Positions 53,901 to 64,000 of a DNA stretch of 64,000 nucleotides are shown in pieces. Source of the stretch: Posidonia oceanica (taxonomy: Eukaryota; Streptophyta; Magnoliopsida; Alismatales; Posidoniaceae); the NCBI GenBank assembly GCA_037176725.1, contig JAZBRS010000014.1, positions 77,916,501 to 77,980,500 of the forward strand, written 5' to 3'. A program made the translations under genes and the position numbers. Positions within the stretch are counted from its first letter, which is position 1, and each line of letters opens with the position of its first letter. The notes under the pieces were generated by a model that saw only the letters and a list, made by a program, of their open reading frames with translations, was not told where the DNA came from and ran no database searches.

Positions 53901-54941
53901 GTTGGGTGTGGCTGTGCAGGCAGAGGTCGCGGCGAGCAGATGGCTCACAGCGCAATCGGAGGGAGTTGCTGGTGGCCTGGGGAAGGTTTGAGGCCAATCA
54001 GAAGTTGATTTGCTGCTCAGAATCCGGAGAACGGATTTTGGGTGCTTAGGTGAGAATTCTGATGTAACTGGTGCTGCTGTGGCTCTCTTAGGTGTCTCTC
54101 ACGCTCGCTGTGATTGTGGGAGGCTGGGGGAGATGATGATGAAGTGCGTGAGTGGCTGGGGAATGGGTATTGCAGTGGAGTTGGGTTGTGCAGGCAGAAG
54201 GGAAGAAGTTGGGTTTCTGGGAGGTTTGTCTCAAATGCTCTCTTTGTGTGCTGTGTGTGTTCATGCGAGTGGGTGAGATGCAGTGAAGTGAGGCTGGGGA
54301 GGGGGTGTTAGCACTGAGGTGGCTGGGCAAGTGGAGGAGAAGTTAGGTAGGCTGTCAGGTGGAAGTCGGAGGCGGTGGTGAGAGGCTGAGGGAGCACGAA
54401 TTGCGGGGAGGGTTTGAGTGAGAAGTAAGTAAGGATGGGAGGTTGAGTAAGTGGTGGTGGGGTTGAGAGAAAAAGAAGGAAGAAGAAGGCTGTGGAAGGA
54501 AGTGGAAGGAGAGGAAGGTGGGAGAAGAAGAAATGAAGAAGAAAGAAAAAAAAGAGAAAAGGGGTGATGGGCCGGGCCCGAGAAAGAAATAAAAAAAGAA
54601 AAGAAAAAAAGAGGAGGGAGTTGCTAGGCTGGGCCCAAGAAAGAAATAAAAAATAAAAGGAAAAAGAGGAGGGGAGGTGATGGAATGGGTTGGGCCGGCT
54701 GAAGGAAAAAAAGAAAGAAAAAGGAGAAGGAAAAAAGGAAGAAGAAGAAGAAAAAGAAGAAAAGAGAAGAGGAAAAGAAAGAAGGTTTGGGCTTGGGCTT
54801 GTGCATGGTTTGTGTGCTAACCTAGGGTTTAACCTAGGGTTTAGGTGTGGTTTTGGGTTTGAAAATGGGTGCTGTTTTGGGTTTGGTTTAAGGTTTTCAG
54901 AGAGAACCACCAATTCAGCATGTCAGAATGGGGCGTCTACA
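50981..54941 (-). mobile_element. 3' LTR of element H, 3961 bp
   Basis: Plus-strand ends are TGTAGTAATCC and GGGGCGTCTACA. It carries the 3' box (about 51133-51560), an exon-like block with a mutated donor (about 51900-52030), a section of TAAATGCAAT..GGACTTTATT units (52030-53380), a donor-like site at 53875-53876 (CACAG|GTAACG on minus), a GC-rich block and a purine-rich A/G tract (54520-54790). It is almost the same length as LTR E. Confidence 0.85.
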
Positions 54942-55005
54942 GATGCCCCTCCCTGAGCGAGGTCAAGTGTAGCGAAACCGCTGTTCAGGGTTGACAAGAC
55001 ACCCC
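54930..55005 (-). promoter_or_regulatory. Polypurine tract with nested stem (H)
   Basis: On minus, CAGGGAGGGGCATC precedes the LTR. The outer pair GGGGTGTC/GACGCCCC has one mismatch and the inner pair CCCTGAAC/GCTCAGGG one. Confidence 0.75.
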
Positions 55006-55079
55006 TCCCGACGCCGAAGAGAGCCAGATGCTGTTGGCGTGAGTCACTTATCTGGCCGATACACCAAAAATCATGACTC

Positions 55080-55410
55080 GTTGCCAAAATGCGAATGCAA
55101 ATGCAGATGCGAATGTAGATGCGAATGAAAATACGAATGTTGATGCATTGCTGACATTAAAGTAAACCTATGCTAATGTTTGCCACGCCGAACTCCACTA
55201 GGGAGACGTGGGCGATGCGTGTATGTGATGCTGATGCTAATGCTGATGTTGAACCAATATGTACTAGTGTATGTGCGGATGGTGTGCATGAGGAGATGCT
55301 GTGCTGATGCATGTTAATGTGAAGTGATGCTTATGCAGCTACCTAACATGGGAATGCTGGTGCAATGCTATGTGATGCATGCTAATGCAATGTGATGCAA
55401 GAGAAAGTAG
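55080..55410 (-). repeat. Hexamer-rich tract (H)
   Basis: GCGAAT, GCAGAT, GCTGAT and GCTAAT words (reverse of the tract in A, B and E), strictest at 55085-55150. Confidence 0.75.
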
Positions 55411-55689
55411 AAAGTGCTATTATGCAACGCGAGAAGTTGGTTGCTAGTCCAAACTTGCGCAAAAGTGGCTCCAGACAAGACTAACGTGCTTACCGTCCGG
55501 GCAGTTGGGGCTGCCGATCTGAAAGGAGAACAAATGCAGCTTGTCCTCGCCCGAGGAAGCAAGCAAGCGGCCAGAGCCATGCAAAAGGGGCAGGATTCCA
55601 AGAACATACGAGGGAAGAGAGGCATCTCTTCCGGCCAAACTGGAAGGCAAGCAAGAAAAGGGGAGGGCAAGCGGGGCTTCATCCGCCCG

Positions 55690-57055
55690 GAGTGAAGCTA
55701 CACAAGGGCTGATCCTCACAAGAGGATACAGGGAAGGACTCCATGCACACGGAGCCCGGGAAGAGCTTGTCCTCGCACGAGGAAGCAAGCGGGCCTGGCC
55801 TCGCACGAGGAAACAGGCGGGGGACTTCATCTGCGTGGAGTGAAGTCGCCAAAGGGGGCTTCTCCTCGCACGAGGATATAGGGAAGGGCTCGTGCACACG
55901 GAGCCCGGGAAGAGCTTGTCCTCGCACGAGGAAGCAAGCGGGCCTGACCTCGCACGAGGAAACAGGGAAGGACTCTGTGTACACGGAGCCGAGCAAAGGC
56001 TTGTCCTCGCACGAGGTGCGAGGAAGCAAGCGGGCCTGACCTCGCACGAGGAAATAGGCAAGGGACTTATCCTCGCACGAGGAAGCAAGTGTAGGGGGCT
56101 TGTCCTCGCACGAGGAAACAAGTGCAGTCTCCATGCGGAAGGAGCCGAAAAAGGCTTGTCCTCGCACGAGGAAACAAGCAAGGGATTCAGCTCGGACGGA
56201 ATCTGAGGGGGCTCGTCCTCACAACGAGGAAATAAGCGGGGTTGATCCTCACACGAGGAAACAGACAGGGGACTTCGAGAGGGCTTGTCCCCAGTCGGGG
56301 AAACAAGCAGGCCTGATCCTCGCATGAGGAAACAGGGGAGACTTCATCTGCACGGAGCGAAGTTGCAGGGGGGCTTGTCCTCGCACGAGGAAGCAAGCGG
56401 GGCTGATCCTCGCACGAGGAAATAGGCAGGGGACTTCGTCCACACGGAGTGAAGTCATCGAGGGGGGCTTGTTCTCGCTCGAGGAAGCAAGCGGGGGACT
56501 TCATCCGCACGGAGCGAAGTCGCGAGAGGCTTGTCCTCGCCCGAGGAAGCAAGCAGGGGACTTCGTCCGCACGGAGTGCAGTCGTAGGGGGGCATGTCCT
56601 CGCCCGAGGAAGCAAGTAGGGGACTTCATCCGCATGGAGCGAAGTCGCAGGGGGACTTGTCCTCACCCGAGGAAGCAAGCAGGGGACTTCATCTACACAG
56701 AGCGAAGTCGTAGGGGGGCTTGTCATCGCACGAGGAAGCAAGTGGGGCACACATAGGCTTGTTCTTGGCCGAGGAACAAGCAGGCCTGATCCTTGCACGA
56801 GGAAACAGGCAAGAACTCCATCCACACGGAGCTACGCTAGGGCTTGTCCTCGCACGAGGAAACAAACGGGCTGATCCTCGCACGAGGAAACAAATGGGCT
56901 GATCCTCGCATGAGGAAACAGACAGGGGCTCCGTCTGCACGGAGCCGAACAAAGGCTTGTCCCCACACGAGGAAGCAAGTGGGCCTGACCTCACACGAGG
57001 AAACAGGCAAGGAACTTCGTCCGCACGGAGCGAAGTCGTGCAAAGAGAAAAGAAA
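55690..57055 (-). repeat. CCTCG/CGAGG hairpin tandem repeats (spacer of H)
   Basis: About fifteen units of variable length with CCTCGCACGAGG and GACTTCGTCC..GGAGCGAAGTC stems, in several subtypes. Same family as in E and F. Confidence 0.9.
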
Positions 57056-57068
57056 GGGGAAGGGGAGC

Positions 57069-57145
57069 GATACCACAGGGTAGTAAAAAAGATGCCCCAG
57101 GTATCAGGAATGATACCAGGGGATAGCCGAAGCATCCCTGGCATC
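57069..57145 (-). repeat. Four-arm alternating inverted-repeat block (copy H)
   Basis: Arms GATACCACAGGGT, GCCCCAGGTATC, GATACCAGGGG and CCCTGGCATC. Complete, and the reference for the truncated copy in F. Confidence 0.8.
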
Positions 57146-57544
57146 GAAAAAGCGAAGAATGCAGACAAAACTGACGTGTTTGCCAAACGAGTAGTTAGGG
57201 GTTCCAACCCGGAGGATGATCCAGGCGAAAGCACTTGCAGCGTTGCTTGCTTTGACGGCATGGGTCTGTTGAGATTGCGGCATGCGAGTTGATTGCGGGG
57301 GGGCTTTGCTATAGCTCCCTTATGCTGAGAGTCCTGGTTGCTGCTGCCAGCTCTTTGAAATGCTTGATGTGCCTCCTACAGCATCCTGACAGGAACAACT
57401 ATGCAAAGGGTGGGGCATGCAACACAATCAGGTGGTGTGAAACATTTTTGCATTGATTAATCTCTGGTTACACGCCTATGCTAGGCCAAAAAGAGATATA
57501 GCATGATTCAAAAGACTAAACAAGCAAGCAATTGCATAAACGCC
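57146..57544 (-). other. Linker after the ORF in H
   Basis: Homologous to 1381-1852 and 33951-34385; includes ACGTGTTTGCCAAACGAGTAG and a CCTTGGTTACATGCC-like phrase. Non-coding. Confidence 0.45.
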
Positions 57545-58747
57545 CTAGTTGATCTGGGCCTTCTTTGATTTCCTGGAGTCAGGGAACTGGGGGGCGCCAG
57601 GTGGAATCTCGCTGATGGGCCAAAGTCCCTACACCTCAGTGACACACTCAGGAGTGCATCCTGAGCCTTTTGCTACTACGATGTCCGTCGACTGCACTCC
57701 ATGATGCATCAGGTCAGCTAGTTCTGTTGTGGCAGCAGCTGAACTAAGAGGATAGGTCTGTGGGAGCCTAGGTGTGGTGCTATCAACAAAGGCACCTTGC
57801 TGGAAGCCAAAATGCCGCATGACCCTGATAAGGTGGTATTCCATACCCCCGGTGAATCCTGGCAACACCACGAGTCGTATGTCGCGGGCGCTAAAGAAGA
57901 CAGTGTATGGCTCAGCTGCGGATGGGATGATACGCTAAGTTACTGCATCATCCGTCAGCTCAGACATCTTCTTGTACTCTTCTGAGACGCTCTTGATGGT
58001 CCTTGCATGGCTGCTGCTGCAGTATGCTTCAATGGCATGCCTCTGAGGGCGCAGAATATCCATCTCTAGGTGTGCAGCTAGCCAGATCTGCATGAGTGCT
58101 CCGCAGCCGTGGAAGTGGTGGCAGCGGTGTGCGACGCAGTCCAGTCCATGGTAAGTCTCTGCGAGGACGACTGGTGCCAGGTCAATCTGCCGAGTCACCA
58201 CAGCAAGTGCAATCTCGGTAATCTTGATTGCAACCATCATCCGGCCATGCCTAAAAATTAGCTTGCCTAGGAAGTGGGTGACAAATCCCCGGAGCCACAA
58301 CTCGTCTCTGAGTTCAACACGCTTTCCCATAGTCTCATCAAAGTATGCTAGGCGGAGCAGGGGCGCGAGCCCGTTGGTGCAGATTAGTCTTTGCTGGCAG
58401 CCTTCTGTAGAGAGCCCAGATAGTTGGCTTAGGACTGCAATGTGCCTGTCGCGCCTTACAAAAACAGTTGGCCCCATGATCTTGGAGAAGCCACAGATCC
58501 GACGTACCTCCTCCAGCGTGGGCGTCAGCTCTGTCCTGCCAAAGCGAAAGACGTGGTACGCCGATTTCCAGAACCTTATCGTGGCGCACAAGAGATGCCA
58601 GCTCACTTCGACGTCAACTGCCCTCAGAAGCATGGATGGGATGCCCCATGTGTGCAGCTTCTCACAGTCAGCTTCAATGAGCTTGCCAATCCACTCTCGT
58701 AGGGTCCCAGGGCAATGCATCGGGGTAACCAAGGTGGGGAAACCCAT
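57545..58747 (-). pseudogene. DUF7745-like retrotransposon ORF with two TAG stops (copy H)
   Basis: The minus-strand frame runs from ATG at 58747 to TAG at 57545-57547, 400 codons plus stop, colinear with copy A and without a frameshift. Shared blocks are VEVSWHLLCATIRFW, HVFRFGRTELTPTLEEVRRI, LWLRGFVTHFLGKLIF, LAPVVLAETYHGLD and GAFVDSTTPRL. TAG at 57935-57937 replaces the Trp (TGG) of copy A, and TAG at 57629-57631 replaces a Gln (CAG). The first would remove about a third of the protein. An acceptor-like GGTTACAG lies just upstream near 58797. The family function is unknown to me. Confidence 0.7.
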
Positions 58748-59243
58748 TGTGCAAGAGGAAGAATGCAGGAAGCTGGTGTAGAATCCTCAGGTACCTGTAA
58801 CCAAGGTTGCAGTTTATCAGATCAGATACGAGCATGTAACCACTGGCTGATAAAGAAGCAGATTTCAAAGCTAGCAAAGTAGCTTAGCATGTTCAACAGT
58901 TAGCATTCAAAACACAGACATCAAGCATATTCAAACAAAGGCTATTCTGCCTGCACAGGGAAAGGCTGGTTGGAGCTCTGGACCAGCATAGCTTGAAGGA
59001 GGTCGATGCGTGCTTGATAGAAGTACTGTCTTAGTGCCGAGCCAAGTCTTGCAGAGTGGGATGATAAAAGAAAATGAATGATCGGTGCTGTGTATGTATG
59101 TATGATTCATGATAGATATGCTGTAGATATGTGCATGATTTATGTGCGATAGGCATATGCATGCTTTATGATTGGTATGCTGTAGCCCTCAGCATATGGA
59201 GTGCTTAGTGCCTGCTGTAGAGGAAGAGAGTGGTCCCTGGCTT
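58748..59243 (-). other. Leader of H
   Basis: About 500 bp upstream of the ORF. The proximal part resembles the leader 1-178 of A; the distal part has TATGCATG-like A/T-rich words. No primer-binding site is seen next to LTR J. Confidence 0.5.
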
Positions 59244-62200
59244 TGTAGCGATCCCGATCGGAATCAGGCTCGCTATTTAGCGGCGATTGGATTCGAGGAA
59301 GGGGCTCGACTCGAAAACACTTGAAATCGAGGAGAAAAAGGAAAGATAAGACAAATCAGAGTCGCCACCACGTCTATTAACGGAAGACGAGGAAAATCGG
59401 GGTAATGCGTGAATTAACGCGCAAAACCGAGCAAGAAATGCAGAGCAAAGCAATGCAAAGGAAAACAAATGCAAACAAATGCAAATGAGATGACTCTAGC
59501 CTAGGATAAGGGCAGTACGGTCATTGCGGGCCAAAAGACAGGGTAAGGACTCCTGTTACGTGCGGGGAAGGTATTAGGCACCCCTGACACGCCCGAAAAT
59601 CGGTCTTTCTAGGCTTATGCTCGCATACGCAGAAAAATGCAGGATTGAATGCCTATGTGCCTATAAATGCCTAAATGAATGCTCAAGGTGTGCTCTAAGT
59701 GGGAAGAAACAAAGCAAGGGAGTAAACGTGCTCTCTATGTGCTCAGCTGCGCTGTCTGTGTTCCGAATTAGGCGAAGCCTAGCTCGTGGGAACTCCAGGC
59801 AGTAAGCATCACAGCCCTATATGCAAATGCAGGCGAGAAAGCAAAACGACGAGGAAACCATGCAATGCGATCGGTATGCAAGGGAAAACGGCGCAAAACA
59901 CGCAAAACGAGGCGAGAAATGAGCAACGCACGCAAAACGATGCAAAAGAGCGAAAACGGCGTGCAAAACAAGCGAGAAAGCAAGACAGCACGCAAAACAA
60001 GACAAGGGAGCAAAGGGGCACGCAAAACGGGACGAGAAAACAGAATGGCACGCAAAACGGAGCGAAAGAATAAAACCGGCACGCAAAACAAGCGAGAAAG
60101 CAAGGCAGCACACAAAACGAGACAAGAAAACAGATGGGCACGCAAAACGGTGCCAAAACAAGGGCGGGCACGCGGAATGGTGCCAAAACAGCGAAGCAAA
60201 AAAAACCTCGGAAAAGCCATGCGAATGCAAGAATGCAGGAAAAGATTAGAAGGGGCCAAATGGGAGGCAAGACAACGTGTGTGCAAAAACAGACGTCGTT
60301 TAGGACCACTCAGGGTAGGTGTGAAGACCTACAGAGGGGAGAGGGGGCAAACGGAGGGATTACCACCTCTTTGCGACTGTTTCCCGCTAAGCCATTCCAC
60401 GGTGTGTCTCGCATGCTGCCCAAAGCTCGCGATGCGATCGAATCGTGAAAAAGGGGGAAGAAAGTCACATTAAGTGATGAATCCAGGGAAGACACAACAC
60501 AAAACACACAGGAATACGCGTAACGGAGATTGGAAGATGCGAGCAGAAAGGGGAAGCCCTATTCTACATGCTCAAAGAGACAGAAAGCGAAAACAAGGAA
60601 AACTGTGCAAATGGCATGCAAATGAATGCAATGCAAAGGTTCAGGAGGACATACCTGGAAATCCGAGAGCCTGATCTGAAATCTGTCTGGTCCATGCTGA
60701 AGAACGCCTCGCCGCGGTCGCCTGGGCAGCTTACTTGAGAAGATCCAACGGCCGGATCGGAAGATATCGCAGCTCCAAGGCAGAAAGGCCAGAACAGGGG
60801 AGAAGAACAGATCTAGGTGTTCAGGAGGTCCTAGGGGTGTGCAAAAGGGTCCTCCCAGGTGAAGGGGAGCTAAAAGTGCTTGGTGTGTGCAAAAGGGTGC
60901 TAAAATGCAAGACTAGGTGAATGCAGGATGCATGCAAAAGCAAGAAAAAGCAAAGAGAAGAAGCCGGGAAAAGCCAAGAGTTCAGAAAGCATTTTGGAAA
61001 AGAAAGGGGCTAAAAATGCAAATTTTCCAAAGAACAGGGGTCCACAGGGAAGGATCTTGAAAACAGGAGAGGACAGAAGTCCATTTGGCAAAAAACTAGG
61101 CTCAGAAAGGTGTTTTGAAAAGAGGGTATGCTTTAAAAGGGGTTTTGAAAGCAGAGAGAGGTCAGAGTGCAATTTTTGAAAAAACTGGGGTCTAAAGTGC
61201 AAATTTTCCAGAAAACAGAGTTCTGGGGAGTCTGGGAATGCTAATGGAGGGTCTACATGCAATTTGGTAGGCATAGGAGCTAAGATGCAAGCAAGGGGCA
61301 AAAGGGTCTTTTCACATGATTTTTCAAAAGATGCAAGGACCTATGTGTGATTTTTAAATCATGCAGGGGCTAAAAATGCAATTTAGTATGGAAAACATGC
61401 TCTAAAAATCAGGGAACAGGACCACAGTGCAATTTTTAAAAAGAACAGGGTCAAAAATGCAATGCAGAATGCTAAAAATGCATGCATGAGTTACTGTCCA
61501 TTTAAAATGGACCTAAATGCAAATATGCAAAACTAGAAGGTAAAATATGCAATGCAGTATGCAAAATAAGAAATAACAGCTAAGTTCCTACAGTGCATGG
61601 ACCTACATGCAAAAACAGAAACATCCAGGGACCTAGAATGCAATGCAGTATGGTAAAATGCAAGTAAATAAATGAACTGGTTTAGTGCAGGACTTAAGTG
61701 CAAAAATTGAAAACAGAGGGACTAAACTACAAAATTAAATAACAGCACAGCACAGTAAATGGACCAAATTGCAAATACTGAAAACCATAAACAGATTATG
61801 CAATTTAATATGATTTTGATTTAAAAACACAGCAGATTAAATGAAATAAGGACTGGAATGTAAAATGACAGAAACTTAAACCGAATATGCAATATTTACT
61901 TAAAAACTTTAGCTAGAATAAAATAAACGCACAGTAACTGGTCGACGGCGACGAGTACTGTAGCGGAACGCCGGCAGTACTCATGGCCGCCGACAGGGGA
62001 GGCTGAGGAGGCGCGGGAGGGCGGAGAACGACGTCGGCGATCGTCCGGAGCTCTGGGAACGGTCCGGAGCTCGCTCTGTTGGTCGGAGTGTCCGGAGGAA
62101 GAGCAACCGGCGCCGGAGAAGGAGAACTGTCCGGCGAGTCGAGGACGGAGCAGGAGGACCGGAAAAACTATTCTAAAGGCTGGGGAAGCAAGAGAAGAAG

Positions 62201-64000
62201 AAGAGGAAGCTAAGGGAAGCAATGGTTACCTTTTTCCGTGCCTGAGTCGTCCCCCCGACGTCAGTGGCCTCAGCTGTCGCCGGTGGAGGCCGTCCGGTCG
62301 CTGCGGACGTCGCCGGCTGCTCGCGAAGATTGGAACCTCTTCAGAACGTCCCTCCGGTGCTTCCTGATCGACCGGACTGAAGCTCTACGGCTCAGGTGAA
62401 GTTTCGGCTCTTTTGGGTTCAGAGGATGCTGCCGGAGGCCGGGGGAGGTGTCTGCTGCTCGTCGGCTCGGATGGAGCCCTCCGGGAGGTTGCTGGAAGTC
62501 TAGCGAGCGACGTTGGATGCTTGGAGAGGGGTTCTGGAAGGCGTGGAAGAGGTTTGGGAGTTGGGTCAAATTTTGGTCTGAAGATGGTCCAGGTGTTTGG
62601 AGTGGAGTTCTCGGTCTGTGGTGGAGGGTAGGGCCGAAGGTTAGGGGCTCTGGAAAGGAGATGGTTTGGGGATTATCTGGGTGGATTTTGGGAGGCAATG
62701 GTGAACTGGAGTGATGGGAATTGTGAATGGAGTTAGGTTGGGTTTATAGCTAGAGCTTTAGGTGGTGTTCAGGTGATTTGGGGCGGTTCCGAGCAGCGGG
62801 AAGGCAATGGGATGGTGGAGGATGAAGGTCTGGTGTTGGGTGAGATTGGGGAAGCAAGGGGGAGAAGAATGGAGGCTAGGAAGGGTGTCGAATTACTGGA
62901 GAAGAGAGAAGAGGTTCTGCAGAAGATTTTTGGCAGAAGAAGGGAAGGGAATTGGGTGGAGGAGGCTGGGGGATTGAAGTCTCTCTCCGGGATGTCAAGG
63001 TGACTCCCAAACCGCTCTCTCTGGTCGCTCTCTCTTCTGGAAGTGGAGGAGTCAGAGAAGAAGAGGAAGGAGTTGTTTCAGGTGGAAGAGAAGGAGTGGA
63101 AATGGCTCTGAATTGGGTTTGATTCAGGGGTCGCTCTGAATTCGCTCTGAAGATGAAGGTTGCTCGCTCGGTTCTGCACTGGTCTCTCTCTCTGGTCGCT
63201 CGATTGAAGGGAGGACGGGAGGCTTTTTATCCGGAGCTGCTGCTGCTGGGCGCGAGTTGGGAATTCAAACTCGGCCGGCGATTACTGCAGCGGAGGGGAC
63301 GGGGCGACCGGCTCCGGATTTGGTGCTGAGATGGAGGAGACGGCGGGTTGCTGTAGACGATTGGATTGAAGCTTGAATTTAAACCGGAGGAGGGAAGACT
63401 GTTGGCAGCAGCTCGCGGGAAGAATTGCAGAAGAAGTCTGTAGAAGAAGAAGGAGGAAGACGGAGTGCGTGGACCGGACTGCTGCGGTCCGAGAAAAAAG
63501 AAAGAAAAAAAAAAGAAAAAAAGAAGAAACGGGCCGGATTGAGCCCATGTAAGGAAAGAAAGAAAGAAAGAAGGAAAGAAGGAAGAAAGAAAGAGAGGGT
63601 AGAATGGGGAAATAAAATAGGTAAAAATAAACTAAAAATAAGTAAAAATATTAGAAGAGTTTTGCTGTAGGTTAGGATTTTAATTAAGATTTTTAATGGT
63701 TATTTTGAGTTGATTAATGTGTTTTGGGCTTGATTAGGGTTTTAGGGTTTTGGTTTTGTTTTTAATTGGTTTTCACTTGATTAAATGTTCGTTAAACCTT
63801 TTTTAAATTGTTTTAAAAATTGTATTTCCCTTGTTGGACACTTAGAATATTGATTAGGATTTTTTAGGATTTAATTTCGTATTAATCAGGGTTGGTTTTA
63901 AGTTTTTAAGTTTTAGTTTTCTTAGGGTTTCTTCCTTTTAAGTCTTTCAAGTTATGTTTGGATTTTTATTTATTGGTTTTTTTCTTGAAGTTTTTAGTTG
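59244..64000 (-). mobile_element. LTR J, more than 4.75 kb, runs off the window
   Basis: Its left end TGTAGCGATCCCGATCGG is the reverse of an LTR 3' end of the same type as LTR B (GATCGCTACA). In minus-strand terms, from left: 3' box (about 59358-59815), CGCAAAACG-rich subrepeats (59860-60200), conserved GGTGTGAAGACCTAC/AAACCG-type module (60310-60480), exon-like block with donor CCAG|GTATGT (plus 60653-60654), section with ATGCAA..GGACCTA phrases (60800-61890), GC-rich block (61930-63300) with a donor-like site (plus 62228-62229, AAAAG|GTAACC), a purine-rich tract (63480-63600) and TTAGGGTTTT-type words (63730). The outer end is not reached. Confidence 0.75.

Larger units (their letters stand above)
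50981..59243 (-). mobile_element. Element H: DUF7745-only, pol-less element (3' LTR and internal region)
   Basis: On minus, right to left: leader (59243-58748), DUF7745-like ORF (58747-57545), linker, four-arm block (57145-57069), CCTCG/CGAGG repeats (57055-55690), linker (55689-55411), hexamer tract, polypurine tract and 3' LTR (54941-50981). The right neighbour J is an LTR of another type and no primer-binding site follows it, so J is probably a separate insertion and H's own 5' LTR lies further right. Confidence 0.75.

Overview
This is a plant nuclear window made almost entirely of nested, very large long-terminal-repeat (LTR) retrotransposons. I see no ordinary host gene, rRNA, tRNA or CRISPR array. 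The evidence is: (i) recurring LTR termini starting TGTAGACACCCC and ending CTACA or TTCACA; (ii) a polypurine tract beside the LTR start in six places; (iii) a gag-like pseudogene with a modified zinc knuckle of the Tat/Ogre (Ty3-Gypsy) type; (iv) a GAGTCGCCACC box near the 3' end of eight LTRs, which I associate from memory with Tat/Ogre LTRs; (v) plant-type telomere-like TTTAGGG words. The species cannot be named from the sequence.

Layout, left to right. Element A (+, 1-9888) has a DUF7745-like ORF (179-1380), a hairpin-rich repeat spacer, a polypurine tract and a 6.6-kb 3' LTR. It sits inside LTR C (-, 9889-13294 visible). C sits inside element B (+, 13295-22172), of which the spacer and a 5.9-kb 3' LTR are visible. 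B sits inside the 3' LTR of element D (-, 22173-33691), a gag-only element with a primer-binding site and a 2.8-kb 5' LTR. D sits inside the DUF7745-like ORF of element E (+, 33692-40363). This is a nest of five levels. To the right lies element F (-, 40426-50980), which carries a 6.5-kb solo LTR, G (43990-50519, near-perfect 5-bp target duplication), and is broken by element H (-, from 50981). H has a 4-kb 3' LTR, a spacer and a DUF7745-like ORF (57545-58747), and meets a different LTR, J (59244 to the window end).

No protease, reverse transcriptase, RNase H or integrase remnant is visible. Two kinds of pol-less element share LTR termini, polypurine tract and spacer modules: DUF7745-only (A, H, and E and probably B) and gag-only (D). 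They would have to be mobilised by an autonomous relative elsewhere. All coding regions seen are pseudogenes, and their in-frame stops are almost exclusively TAG.

The most unusual feature is the spacer between the ORF and the polypurine tract. In every element it is built of structure-forming repeats: a conserved alternating inverted-repeat block of about 78 bp with four arms, then tandem hairpin repeats whose sequence differs between elements but whose stems are kept (GATAAG/CTTATC swapping with GATAGG/CCTATC), then a GCATTC-like hexamer tract, then a nested stem enclosing the polypurine tract and reaching into the LTR end. The LTRs also carry conserved splice-donor-like sites and a perfect 10-bp hairpin, suggesting a long spliced leader transcript.
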